64,000 bases of DNA, taken from contig JAFTVF010000002.1 in assembly GCA_017465865.1 (NCBI GenBank), positions 26,622-90,621 on the forward strand, written 5' to 3'. This document shows positions 16,455 to 24,647 of this stretch, one piece after another. The notes beneath the pieces were generated by a model. That model saw nothing but the letters and a program-made list of their open reading frames with translations, had not been told where the DNA came from and ran no database searches. A program made the position numbers and the translations under genes. Position 1 is the stretch's first letter; the number at the start of each line of letters is the position of its first letter. The stretch is from Clostridia bacterium (lineage in GTDB: Bacteria > Bacillota > Clostridia > Christensenellales > Borkfalkiaceae).

Positions 16455-18143
16455 TTATTTGATTTCGATCTTTACGCCGCCGAACGTATCTTTCAAGTCG
16501 TCCATGCGTTTGTTGAACTCGTCCGACTGCTTGCCCCGCAAACGGATCTCGAACCCGTCCGCGCTTATCCCCACCGCCTCAAACGCCTGCGTTATGAGCG
16601 CGTAATGGTCTTCCTTTTTCAAGGAACGGAAAATCGTTTCGCTTTCCGTGTACAGTATGAATTTATCGCCGTCGTACCCGCCGTCAAGGTCCATACACAG
16701 CGTTAAAAGCACCCCGCTTCTCGCGATTTTCCGAATACTCCGTAAAAAGCTCCCGAACGTCGCTTTTGCGTCCCCTTTCGGCGCGGGCTTCATCTCGCGC
16801 GGTTTTGTGGGCGCAGGCTCGGGCTTTGTTTCCACGGGCTTTATCGGCTCGTCGAAATACACGCCGCCCAGCGGAACTTCCTCGTCGGGCGGGATATACC
16901 CCGAATCATATTCCTCCTCGGGGTCTTCCTCTTTCGGCGCAGGTACACTCTCTACGCGCTCTACGCTCGGCGTTTCCGCTCGCACCGTAACCCCGTTTGC
17001 AATACGCTTTTCCAGCTCCGCGATCCGTGCGATCAGAGCTTCGATATCGTAATCGGACTGCGGCATACTCGCTTTCAGCACCGCCGTTTCAAACAAGATC
17101 CGAGGCGAAGCGGAGTATTTCAAATCCGTTTCCACCGCCGCGAAAATTTCCGTTACCCGAAGCAATCTGTGCCCGTCCGTCGCCTTTGCGATCGCGGACA
17201 CTTCCGCATACATATCGTCGGGCAGGGAGAGTATCGATTTCCCGTCCCGACAGGTCTTTGCCACGGCGCACGCGTTAAGGAAATTGAGTGCATCTTTTAA
17301 GAGCATACCCACGCTCTTGCCCGCGGATAAAAAGGCTTCCGCGCGTTCAAACGCGTCGCCCGCATTCCCGCAAAGGATCGCCCCGCACAGCTTTGCCACC
17401 GCCGAAAAATCAGCGTTGCCGAGCACGGCGTTGACGTCGGCGTAGGTGAGCTTCCCGCTCGTATACGAAACGCAGGTATCCGCTACGGAAAGCATATCGC
17501 GCACGCTGCCCGCCCCCGCTCTTGCGATCGCGGAGATCGCCTCGTCGTCGTAGGCTTTGCCGATTTTATCGAATACGAATTTCAAACGCGCTTCCAAATC
17601 GGCTTGCGGTATTAGTTTGAAATCAAACCGCATACAGCGGGAAAGAATGGTCGCGGGGATTTTCTGCGCTTCCGTCGTCGCGAGGATAAACACCGCGTGC
17701 GCAGGCGGTTCTTCCAAGGTTTTAAGAAGCGCGTTGAACGCACCCGCCGACAGCATATGCACCTCGTCGATGATATATACTTTATACCGACCCGCTACGG
17801 GCGGGTATTGCACCTTTTCGCGAAGATCGCGCATCTCGTCCACGCCGTTGTTCGAAGCGGCGTCTATTTCCGTAATATCGAGGTTGGACGGGTCTTTGAG
17901 CGCTTTGCAACACTCGCATTTTCCGCAGGGCGAGCCGTCCGCGGGCGTTTCGCAGTTGATCGCCGCGGCGAAGATTTTCGCAATACTCGTTTTGCCCGTA
18001 CCGCGCGGACCGCAAAACAAATACGCGTGTCCGATCCTGCCCGTCGAGATCTGATTTTTGAGTACCGTTACGATATGTTCTTGGCGCACGACGTCGTTTA
18101 AGCTCGTCGGGCGGAACATACGGTATAATGCCAGATACGCCAT
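16455..18143 (-). CDS. dnaX: DNA polymerase III subunits gamma and tau
   Basis: The clamp-loader ATPase that assembles the replicase. Motifs: Walker A GPRGTGKTS (residues about 45-53), the zinc module CETPADGSPCGKCECC, Walker B IIDEVHMLS and the SRC motif (LSRCMRFDF). From about residue 370 comes a coiled and Pro/Glu-rich linker, then a tau-like C-terminal domain (about 460-562). At 562 aa it fits the usual Firmicute size. It lies directly downstream of sigH and upstream of ybaB on the same strand. Confidence 0.96.
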   Translation of the reverse strand: MAYLALYRMFRPTSLNDVVRQEHIVTVLKNQISTGRIGHAYLFCGPRGTGKTSIAKIFAAAINCETPADGSPCGKCECCKALKDPSNLDITEIDAASNNGVDEMRDLREKVQYPPVAGRYKVYIIDEVHMLSAGAFNALLKTLEEPPAHAVFILATTEAQKIPATILSRCMRFDFKLIPQADLEARLKFVFDKIGKAYDDEAISAIARAGAGSVRDMLSVADTCVSYTSGKLTYADVNAVLGNADFSAVAKLCGAILCGNAGDAFERAEAFLSAGKSVGMLLKDALNFLNACAVAKTCRDGKSILSLPDDMYAEVSAIAKATDGHRLLRVTEIFAAVETDLKYSASPRILFETAVLKASMPQSDYDIEALIARIAELEKRIANGVTVRAETPSVERVESVPAPKEEDPEEEYDSGYIPPDEEVPLGGVYFDEPIKPVETKPEPAPTKPREMKPAPKGDAKATFGSFLRSIRKIARSGVLLTLCMDLDGGYDGDKFILYTESETIFRSLKKEDHYALITQAFEAVGISADGFEIRLRGKQSDEFNKRMDDLKDTFGGVKIEIK

Positions 18144-18157
18144 CCTTTCCTCCTTGG

Positions 18158-18733
18158 TTATTTTTTCAGTAATTGCTGTAATTTTCTCTTGCTTCTCTGC
18201 AACGCGTTGTCCACGCTCTTCGCCGTTTTCCCCGTCGCGTCGCAGATCTCTCTACTGCTCATGCCCTCGACGTACATCGTCGTTACCTTGAACTCGAAAT
18301 CCGACAACGCTTTGCTCATTTCTTCGCTAAACGCTTTTCTTTCGTCTTCTAATATCAACAAGTCCTCGGGGTTTAAGCCCGACCCCGCCGTTTCATAGGG
18401 GAGTGCGGACAAAAAATACTGCGCGGGCGCGTTTTTCTTGTTGGTAGCGGAGCGCACCGCGTCGATGATCCGCCTCGAAACGCAAAGATAGGCAAAATTC
18501 TTAAAACTGCTGCTATCTTCGCCCCGTTTATAGTCCTGTATCGCGTGGTACAGCCCAATCATACCCTCTTGGATCAGATCTTCCGTTTCCCCGCCGACGA
18601 GGAAAAAACCGCGCGCACAGCTACGCACCAGCCCCGAATGTCGGAGCATCAGCTCGTCCAGCGCTTGCCTGTCGCCGTTTTGGTACAGAGAAACCAATTC
18701 CTCGTCCGATTTTTTTATTTCGTCGGTCTTCAT
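18158..18733 (-). CDS. sigH: RNA polymerase sigma-H factor
   Basis: Sigma-H (Spo0H) directs early stationary-phase and sporulation transcription. The 191-aa protein has region 2 with LIQEGMIGLYHAIQDY (core binding and -10 recognition, about residues 50-95) and SFKNFAYLCVSRRIIDAV, and region 4 HTH (about 135-185, MYVEGMSSREICDATGKTAKSVDNAL). It is somewhat shorter than Bacillus SigH (about 218 aa). The gene order mrnC-rlmB-sigH matches Bacillus (with yacP missing), which supports sigH over another sigma-70 member. Its start overlaps the end of rlmB by 4 bp. Confidence 0.88.
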   Translation of the reverse strand: MKTDEIKKSDEELVSLYQNGDRQALDELMLRHSGLVRSCARGFFLVGGETEDLIQEGMIGLYHAIQDYKRGEDSSSFKNFAYLCVSRRIIDAVRSATNKKNAPAQYFLSALPYETAGSGLNPEDLLILEDERKAFSEEMSKALSDFEFKVTTMYVEGMSSREICDATGKTAKSVDNALQRSKRKLQQLLKK

Positions 18734-19452
18734 ATACCCTTCCTGTTTCTAACGACTTCGTACGCCGCGATCCCGAGCGCAACCGAAGCGTTGAGCGAAT
18801 TTACTTTCCCCTGCAAGGGTATGGACAGTATCTTATCGCATTTCTCTTTCGTAAGCCGTTTCACGCCGCTGTCCTCGCCGCCGACGACGAGCGCGATATT
18901 CCCGTCGAAGTTTTCGCGGTAGATATCTTCCCCGCCTGCCTCCAACGCATATACCCAATACCCCGATTTTTGGAGCTTTTCCACCGCTTGGTTGAGGTTG
19001 GGGACTTTCGCCACTTTGATATGCTCCGCCGCGCCTGCGGAGATACGGATCACGCTTTCCGTTACCGACGCGCTGCCCGATTTGGGGATCACCACGCCGT
19101 CCGCACCCGCACATTCCGCCACACGCAGGATACTGCCGAGGTTATGCACGTCCTCGATCCCGTCGCAGAGCACGATAAACCCGCCTTTTTCGCTCTTTTT
19201 CTCCGCGATAATATCGTCGAGTTCGTAATATTCGTAGTCCGTCGTAAAGGCGATCACGCCCTGATGCCGACGAGTCTCGCTCTCTTTATCGAGCACCTGT
19301 CTGTCCACGAACTGCACGCGGATATTCTTCTTTCTCGCCTCCGCAAAGATCATCGAGATAGAACCCTGCGCGCCCTTTTCCAATAACAGCTTATCGATAT
19401 TTTTACCCGTTTTCAGCAGTTCGATGACCGCGTTTCTTCCTTCCGTTTTCAC
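18730..19452 (-). CDS. rlmB: 23S rRNA 2'-O-ribose methyltransferase, RlmB/TrmH (SpoU) family
   Basis: SAM-dependent 2'-O-methyltransferase for a guanosine in 23S rRNA, with a SPOUT trefoil-knot fold. An N-terminal substrate-binding domain (about residues 1-75) is followed by motif 1 (DGIEDVHNLGSILRVAE), motif 2 (LVVGGEDSGV) and motif 3 (ILSIPLQGKVNSLNASVALGIAAYE). At 240 aa it is of normal length. It lies 12 bp downstream of mrnC and overlaps sigH by 4 bp. Confidence 0.93.
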   Translation of the reverse strand: MKTEGRNAVIELLKTGKNIDKLLLEKGAQGSISMIFAEARKKNIRVQFVDRQVLDKESETRRHQGVIAFTTDYEYYELDDIIAEKKSEKGGFIVLCDGIEDVHNLGSILRVAECAGADGVVIPKSGSASVTESVIRISAGAAEHIKVAKVPNLNQAVEKLQKSGYWVYALEAGGEDIYRENFDGNIALVVGGEDSGVKRLTKEKCDKILSIPLQGKVNSLNASVALGIAAYEVVRNRKGI

Positions 19453-19464
19453 TCTGTTCTCCTC

Positions 19465-19902
19465 TTAGCGTATCGGCTTGAACGGCGTTACTTTTTCTTC
19501 CGTTTCAAACTCTCCGTAAACCGATAACAATTCTCGAATCCGCGCGTCCCGTCCCGTCAGATATAAATACCCCAGCACCGCCTCAAAGCCCGTGGAACGG
19601 CTGTATTCGAGATGGCTCGCGCTCTTGCTTTTCGTCGCCTTTTTCGCGTTTTTTCCGCGACGGAACACCCCTTCTTCCTCTTCGCTGAGCAAAGGCAACA
19701 GCCTGTCCAAAAACGCGCTTTGTCCCCGCGCGGAAACGACTTTCGTCGCTACGCGTTGTAGCTCCGCGGCTTTCCCGCCGACTTCAAGCGTCAACTGCTC
19801 GCGCACGAACAGCGAATACACCGCGTCGCCTACGAACGCCAAGGTTACGGGGGGGATTTGCAGAGCTTCCGTTGTCGATAGTATCTTGCGTTCCGTCTGC
19901 AT
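19465..19902 (-). CDS. mrnC: Mini-ribonuclease 3
   Basis: Mini-III is an RNase III-like enzyme without a dsRNA-binding domain that matures 23S rRNA ends in Firmicutes. The 145-aa protein contains the catalytic signature LAFVGDAVYSLFVRE and a second acidic region near the C-terminus (STGFEAVLGYLYLTGRD). The ATG at 19902 follows GGAGG; an upstream in-frame ATG would place the promoter inside the gene. It heads the run leading to sigH, dnaX and gpsA. Confidence 0.94.
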   Translation of the reverse strand: MQTERKILSTTEALQIPPVTLAFVGDAVYSLFVREQLTLEVGGKAAELQRVATKVVSARGQSAFLDRLLPLLSEEEEGVFRRGKNAKKATKSKSASHLEYSRSTGFEAVLGYLYLTGRDARIRELLSVYGEFETEEKVTPFKPIR

Positions 19903-19918
19903 TTTTCGCCTCCGAAAA

Positions 19919-19955
19919 TTTTCCGTCGTTTTATTATAACACAAACGACGGAAAA
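19919..19955. promoter_or_regulatory. Perfect 13-bp inverted repeat embracing the mrnC -10 box
   Basis: TTTTCCGTCGTTT / AAACGACGGAAAA with an 11-nt loop. The right arm fills the spacer of the mrnC promoter and the loop carries its -10. It could act as an operator, or as an RNA terminator for read-through from cwlD on the minus strand (the stem is followed by TTTTC). Confidence 0.6.
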
Positions 19956-19961
19956 TGACAA
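19933..19961 (-). promoter_or_regulatory. Promoter of the mrnC-rlmB-sigH-dnaX run
   Basis: Minus strand: TTGTCA (19956-19961), 17-bp spacer, TATAAT (19933-19938), about 30 bp before the mrnC ATG. Confidence 0.8.
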
Positions 19962-20024
19962 GCGATTGACGGGTATTTTTCACGCCGTACAACGGATTTT
20001 CCTACCCAACTTCCTCTTTTTTCG

Positions 20025-20738
20025 CTACGCCGTCGTATCTGAAAGATACGAAACCACCCCCAAAGCGATCGCCTGCGCGATTTTTCTTTGGAAGTCCGCG
20101 TTAGAAAGCAGCGCTTCGTCCGCGGCGTTGGATAAGAACCCGCATTCGACGATCACCGACGGACAGTCCGCGCAATCGAGCATAAAATAATCCCCCGCAG
20201 CGATCTTTCGACCCTTTACCCCCTCGTCCGTATACAATTCGTTGAGTTTGCCTTGTATCACGCTCGCAAATTTCTGCGAGCGTTCGTTGGTTTTTTTATA
20301 GAACACCTGCGCCCCGCGGGAGCTCTTTGACGGATAAAAATTTTGATGCACGGATACGACGAGCGCAGGATCGGCTTTTTGGATAATTTCTTTGCGTGTT
20401 TGCATATCCCGCTTTTTGAAGCCTTTTGCCGTCGTGTCGTACAGCCCCGCTTCCGTCTTACGGGTCAGCGTAACCTCAAATCCCATATCCGTCAATATTT
20501 CCCTCAGCCTATGGGTAATGGCAAGATTCAGATCGCTTTCCTTTACCTCCGTATTCACGCCCGTTACCCCGCCGTCGATCCCGCCGTGCCCCGCGTCGAG
20601 AACGATTCTCATTCCGTCGCTTGAAAACGCCGCTACCGATTGCGCCGTATTCAATGCCCGAACGCAAAGCGCCACCGCCGTTAAAAACGCGAATACCACC
20701 GCCATTCCTATCGTTATCATGCTTTTCCGTATCTTCAT
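20025..20738 (-). CDS. cwlD: N-acetylmuramoyl-L-alanine amidase CwlD (spore cortex)
   Basis: CwlD removes peptide side chains from spore cortex murein so that muramic delta-lactam can form. It is an Amidase_3 zinc enzyme: IVLDAGHGGIDGG (first His), the Glu in TEVKESDLNLAI, VVSVHQNFY (second His) and the catalytic VIVECGFLSNAADEALL. A membrane anchor or signal sequence covers about residues 7-30. The ATG at 20738 puts this anchor at the N-terminus as in other CwlD proteins; an in-frame ATG 19 codons upstream is possible, and neither has a strong ribosome site. Length 237 aa, as in the family. Confidence 0.9.
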   Translation of the reverse strand: MKIRKSMITIGMAVVFAFLTAVALCVRALNTAQSVAAFSSDGMRIVLDAGHGGIDGGVTGVNTEVKESDLNLAITHRLREILTDMGFEVTLTRKTEAGLYDTTAKGFKKRDMQTRKEIIQKADPALVVSVHQNFYPSKSSRGAQVFYKKTNERSQKFASVIQGKLNELYTDEGVKGRKIAAGDYFMLDCADCPSVIVECGFLSNAADEALLSNADFQRKIAQAIALGVVSYLSDTTA

Positions 20739-20812
20739 ATCTTTATTGTATGCGCCACCTATTTGGAATATGTTTTCCCGTTTCGTCGCATACACGGGTC
20801 GTCATTTTATAA

Positions 20813-20839
20813 AAATCGCCCACGGCTCGTGAGCGATTT
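20813..20839 (-). terminator. Terminator of the DeoC-like gene
   Basis: Minus strand: AAATCGCTCACG, 3-nt loop, CGTGGGCGATTT (one G-U pair), then TT, just after the stop codon at 20846. Confidence 0.75.
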
Positions 20840-20845
20840 CTCGGT

Positions 20846-21841
20846 TTATAAAAATTTCAATTCCGAGCCCTCCAACCGACAGCGGTAATCCGTTTCGGGG
20901 TTGGGCGTTTTTTTCTCCTGTAACGCAGACGGGGTAGACGGTGGTAGAAGTAGCGTCGCGCGGGGCGATACCGTAGGCAAAGGCTCGGAAATGGGTGGCG
21001 TAGGCAAGACGGGCTTTTTTTCTTCTTTCACCTCTTGCTTGCTCGGTTCTTTCTCCTGCGCCTCTTTTACAGGCGTTGCTTTTTTAGCGGGAAAGGTGAT
21101 TTTTTCTGCTTCTTTCAGCCATTCGGCGTTGATTTCGGAAATGCGTTCGCTGACGATCCGTCCCACGCCTGCTAAGGTCAGGCGTTGAAAGGTTTCCAAG
21201 TCGTCCACGCCTGAAACCTCCAACTGACAGCCCCCCGTCAGATCCATACGCAGGCTTTCACAGCCGACAAAGTAGGGCACGGAGAAATATTTTGCTCCCA
21301 CCTCGCAAGCGATCCGCGCTACACGGGTGAGCGTAGTATGCGAAAAGGTATTGTTCACCCATACCTTTACCGTCGTTTTTCCCGCCGCACGGCATACCCG
21401 CCGAAGCTCTTTTTTTATCTCCGCGTAACGGCAATTCGCAATCAGCGACGGCGTTACAACGACGGTCAATTCCTGCGCTCGAAGTCGCCGAACCGCACGC
21501 GCCTCGCACGCCTTTACTTTAGGTAGCGTTTCCCCCGTTCCGCCGACGATACAATCGACGGGCACGCCACTGCGCAAGAATATATCCCCGTTCCGAAGTA
21601 AGCGCGAGGGTGGCATTTTCACTGCCGCAAGACGGAGTTTTACCGCCCGTTCGCAAGCCCTGTGCGCATCCTCGTTATCCCCGAGCGCAAACGACGCACG
21701 CGATACCGCAGAGGTGATCTCCGAGATCTTTTTCTGCCTTTTATACGCGCAATATTCTTCCGCTTCTTTGGAAGTGATCGTGAGCGACGGCTCGGAATTT
21801 GCCTTGGTGAGTTCCTGATTTTGTTGCGTTTGCTTTTCCAT
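20846..21841 (-). CDS. DeoC-like TIM-barrel protein without the aldolase catalytic residues
   Basis: The central part (about residues 40-240) resembles 2-deoxyribose-5-phosphate aldolase (DeoC) in the order of strands and loops. The three residues needed for Schiff-base chemistry are not seen: the segment matching EIDMVIN reads ELTVVVT (124-130), the one matching VKTSTG reads FSVPYF (186-191), and the one matching VKASGGIRT reads LEVSGVDDL. The C-terminal 90 residues are a Pro/Glu/Lys-rich tail ending in a short ordered stretch (DYRCRLEGSELKFL). The ATG at 21841 is chosen to avoid overlap with the divergent gene; an upstream ATG at 21949 cannot be excluded. A binding or regulatory role is inferred, not shown. 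Confidence 0.55.
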   Translation of the reverse strand: MEKQTQQNQELTKANSEPSLTITSKEAEEYCAYKRQKKISEITSAVSRASFALGDNEDAHRACERAVKLRLAAVKMPPSRLLRNGDIFLRSGVPVDCIVGGTGETLPKVKACEARAVRRLRAQELTVVVTPSLIANCRYAEIKKELRRVCRAAGKTTVKVWVNNTFSHTTLTRVARIACEVGAKYFSVPYFVGCESLRMDLTGGCQLEVSGVDDLETFQRLTLAGVGRIVSERISEINAEWLKEAEKITFPAKKATPVKEAQEKEPSKQEVKEEKKPVLPTPPISEPLPTVSPRATLLLPPSTPSALQEKKTPNPETDYRCRLEGSELKFL

Positions 21842-21922
21842 ACCATGAGTATGCGACAATCCTTGCCCGTTTATTCCGATTTTTTCCAATTTATGACAAA
21901 AATACAGCGGTATACTATCCTT

Positions 21923-22219
21923 ATGGCTACACTTTTCCTTTTTAATCAAACAAACTTATTACTCCCGCGTGGCGTCGTCGGGATCTTTTGGTCTATCCTT
22001 TTATTTGCGCTCTGCTTTTTCGGCGTACATATCGCAAAGCTCGCCCGCTTAGGTCAGCTTTACCGCACGGAAAAGACAGAAAAACCCGCCCCGCCCCCTG
22101 CCGAGCCCGAAAAAAAAGCTCCCGCGCCTACGCAAGAGCCTGTTTATTATATTGTCGAGCGCAAAAAGAAACGTGCTAAAGCGCAATACGGCGAGCCGAA
22201 AGAGATCCGTTTTAAGTAG
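21923..22219 (+). CDS. Small single-pass membrane protein
   Basis: A 98-aa protein of unknown function with one hydrophobic segment (about residues 14-38, GVVGIFWSILLFALCFFGVHIA). A basic segment follows, then a Pro/Glu/Lys-rich tail (PPPAEPEKKAPAPTQEP) and a basic C-terminus (ERKKKRAKAQYGEPKEIRFK). An in-frame ATG ten codons upstream is also possible. It is divergent from the DeoC-like gene, whose product also ends in a Pro/Glu/Lys-rich tail, so the two may act together; this is only context. Confidence 0.55.
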   Translation: MATLFLFNQTNLLLPRGVVGIFWSILLFALCFFGVHIAKLARLGQLYRTEKTEKPAPPPAEPEKKAPAPTQEPVYYIVERKKKRAKAQYGEPKEIRFK

Positions 22220-22254
22220 CTTTCGGCTGTTTCAACGCATACCTGCTCCGTATT

Positions 22255-22653
22255 TTATGCTTTTTGACCGTTCGAGGGAACGAGTTCCCCGTTTTCCTCG
22301 TTGAATTTTTCGAGGTTACCGCCGTCTGTCCAGAGCCGTTCGAGGTGATAGAACAGTCTCGTCTCGTCATTGAAGATATGCACGATCACGTCGCCGTAAT
22401 CGATAACCGCCCAACGCCCGTCGCGCACGCCTTCGGTTCGGGAGGGGACGAGCCCGAGGTCTTTTTCGACAAGCTCCTCCACTCTTTCGCCCATAGCGCG
22501 GATCTGCGGTGCATTCGAACCGCTCGCGATCACAAAATAATCGCAAAGGTCGGTTTTTTCGCGCACGTACAGCGCTACGATATCCTTACCGCGTTTGTCC
22601 GCAAGCGCTTTGCAGACGGACACTGCTAATTGTTTACTCGTTACTTTTTCCAT
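22255..22653 (-). CDS. rsfS: Ribosomal silencing factor RsfS
   Basis: RsfS binds ribosomal protein L14 and blocks subunit joining when nutrients run low. The 132-aa protein has the family core (KDIVALYVREKTDLCDYFVIASGSNAPQ split over strands, then SRTEGVRDGRWAVIDYGDVIVHIF). The ATG at 22653 is preceded by GGAGG, 17 bp after the nadD-yqeK stop codon, the conserved neighbour order in Firmicutes. Confidence 0.96.
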   Translation of the reverse strand: MEKVTSKQLAVSVCKALADKRGKDIVALYVREKTDLCDYFVIASGSNAPQIRAMGERVEELVEKDLGLVPSRTEGVRDGRWAVIDYGDVIVHIFNDETRLFYHLERLWTDGGNLEKFNEENGELVPSNGQKA

Positions 22654-22669
22654 AATTGCCTCCGTGTTT

Positions 22670-23815
22670 TTATGCTTTGTCGGCGTAAAAATCATACGCC
22701 GTTTTCGTCAGGGGATAAATATCCCCGCCTTTTTTTTCTAAAAATTTCAAAGTTTCGCTCAAAGCCGTTTTCAAGCACTCGTCAAGGCTATCGCCTTTCC
22801 AAAACAAACGCCGAAGTTCGTCCACGCCCTCGTAGTTTCTCCCCTCTTCCAGCATATCGGCAAGAAAAATCAGCTTTTCCAACTCGCTCATATTCGGTCT
22901 TGCGCTCGTGTGATAGGCGATCGCGGACAACACCTCCTCGTCCTTTACGCCAAAGCTCTGCCTTGCTACGAATGCCCCCGCGAATTGATGCACGACCTTA
23001 CTCGGCACTTCCCCCCACGCCGTCGGAGGGGAAAATCCGTCGAGGTATTTCGACCTATCGGGCAAATTTTTCGCGCAGTCGTGAAAGAGCGCGGCGGTAA
23101 TCGCTTTCTTTTCAGGAATTTTCAAAGACAGCGCGCGCGACGCCGCAAGCTGTGCCACGCGGATACTGTGTGCCCTGCGCTCGGGCTTTTCCAAAGCCAA
23201 CGCCTCTTTTGCACGCGGGATCTCGTACCAGCCCTTTTCCTCGATATACTCCGCGGCGTTATCGGGCACAAGCTCGGTTAAACGCATACCTGCCCCCGCC
23301 AGAACGCGTATTTTGGTAGAGGATACGTCCGCCCCGTTATAGGGCAGAACGGCAAACTCTTTCCCAAAAAGCGTAGTGAACGCCACGCGTTCGTTTTCCA
23401 ACCAATCCGCACGCTCGTTCCGCGCGCACACGGCAAGCGTTACGATTTCCAAGATCTCTCGCGGGTTTTTCCAAGTAGGAAAATCCCGTAACATATCCGT
23501 ACCCACCAACCAAAAGATCTCCGCGTCGGGGTATACCTTACGAAAATGCCGACAGGTCAGGTAGGTATAACTCGTTCCGCCCTGCGATATTTCGTAATCG
23601 CTAACTTCCGCTTTTGGGATCTCCGCAAACGCCAAACGGCACGCCTCCAAACGCATGCTATCGGGCGCAAGCACTCTCCAAGGCTTATGCGGAGGAGTGT
23701 GCGCGGGCATCACGAACAGCTTATCCAAGCCCAAGCCGTCGATCGCGACTTGGGCAAGACGGGTATGCTCGACGTGTACGGGGTCGAACGACCCGCCGAA
23801 TACTCCAATCCTCAT
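22670..23815 (-). CDS. nadD: Fused nicotinate-nucleotide adenylyltransferase and YqeK HD hydrolase
   Basis: Two enzymes in one 381-aa chain. Residues 1-200 are NadD, which makes deamido-NAD from NaMN and ATP: GVFGGSFDPVHVEH (nucleotidyltransferase H-x-x-H-type loop), PHKPW and the late ISSTKIR-like segment VSSTKIR. Residues about 205-381 are a YqeK HD-domain protein, a family now known to hydrolyse Ap4A symmetrically: HSIRVAQLA, ALFHDCAKNLP and AIAYHTSARPNMSELEKLIFLADMLE. In Bacillus these are separate adjacent genes (nadD, yqeK, then yqeL/rsfS); here no stop separates them. The frame is open through the junction. Confidence 0.94.
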   Translation of the reverse strand: MRIGVFGGSFDPVHVEHTRLAQVAIDGLGLDKLFVMPAHTPPHKPWRVLAPDSMRLEACRLAFAEIPKAEVSDYEISQGGTSYTYLTCRHFRKVYPDAEIFWLVGTDMLRDFPTWKNPREILEIVTLAVCARNERADWLENERVAFTTLFGKEFAVLPYNGADVSSTKIRVLAGAGMRLTELVPDNAAEYIEEKGWYEIPRAKEALALEKPERRAHSIRVAQLAASRALSLKIPEKKAITAALFHDCAKNLPDRSKYLDGFSPPTAWGEVPSKVVHQFAGAFVARQSFGVKDEEVLSAIAYHTSARPNMSELEKLIFLADMLEEGRNYEGVDELRRLFWKGDSLDECLKTALSETLKFLEKKGGDIYPLTKTAYDFYADKA

Positions 23816-23897
23816 AATCTCTCCTTTTTATCCATTATACTATATATTTTTCCGTTTTTCAAGTTTAGAAAGCAAAAAATCCGTCAAAAATTTTATC

Positions 23898-24647
23898 ATG
23901 AAAAAATCCGCTTATATTTCCGACCTTATTTTCACCTTTTTCCTCGGCTCGCTCGTATTCTTGTGCCTGTTCCGTTACTTAAAAATCGAGCTGTGGCTCG
24001 CGTTCACGCTCTCGTTACTTTGCGGAGGGTTTCTTTCTGCAATGCTCGGCGCGGTATTGCGGGTCAAGCGCAAAAACAGTTTTCTCAAAAAATCCGACGA
24101 AACGCAAAAACAAAAACTGCTTTTGCATCTTGCTCTGCTTAGCGACAACGAAAAGACGGAATATTTTCGAAAATTCCTCGCGCAAAAGGGTACGGTGCAA
24201 CGGTTTGGACCTCTGCGCTTGTTCACGAAAACGGAATTTTGTTTTCTCAATTTCAATTTAACCCCGGTCAGCCCCGACGATATTGCTAAATATGCACGAC
24301 TGAAAACAGGCAAACAAAAGGTCGTGCTGTGCTCGCAAATCGAAGACTCCGCATACGCGCTCTGTCAAAGATTGAATATCGAGGTCAAGACGGGTGAACA
24401 GATTTATTCCCTGCTCAAAAAGGAGAACGGACTGCCCCAGACCTTTTTAGGCGAGGAAAACGGCGAAAGCAAACGTAGTCGTCGCATGAAATTATGGTTT
24501 TCTCGGCGCAACGCAAGGCATTTCCTCACCGCCGCCGCGCTCATCCTTTTGTCCTCGCTCTGGACGCCGTTCTCTTATTATTATCTTTCGTTTGGAGTTT
24601 GCCTTTTACTTACCGCCGTCTTCGTACGTGTTTTCGGTAAGGATTAA
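23898..24647 (+). CDS. Membrane protein of unknown function
   Basis: A 249-aa protein with two N-terminal transmembrane segments (about residues 8-28 and 33-53), a soluble middle domain (about 60-205) with a predicted alpha/beta pattern, including KQKVVLCSQIEDSAYALCQRLNIEVKTG in parts, and two C-terminal membrane segments (about 212-245). The middle part could be a degenerate nuclease-like or restriction-like fold (NERD/Mrr-type proteins also sit between membrane helices), but no catalytic signature is clear. The ATG at 23898 is the first after the nadD promoter region. The last four bases overlap the convergent nnr gene. Confidence 0.6.
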   Translation: MKKSAYISDLIFTFFLGSLVFLCLFRYLKIELWLAFTLSLLCGGFLSAMLGAVLRVKRKNSFLKKSDETQKQKLLLHLALLSDNEKTEYFRKFLAQKGTVQRFGPLRLFTKTEFCFLNFNLTPVSPDDIAKYARLKTGKQKVVLCSQIEDSAYALCQRLNIEVKTGEQIYSLLKKENGLPQTFLGEENGESKRSRRMKLWFSRRNARHFLTAAALILLSSLWTPFSYYYLSFGVCLLLTAVFVRVFGKD

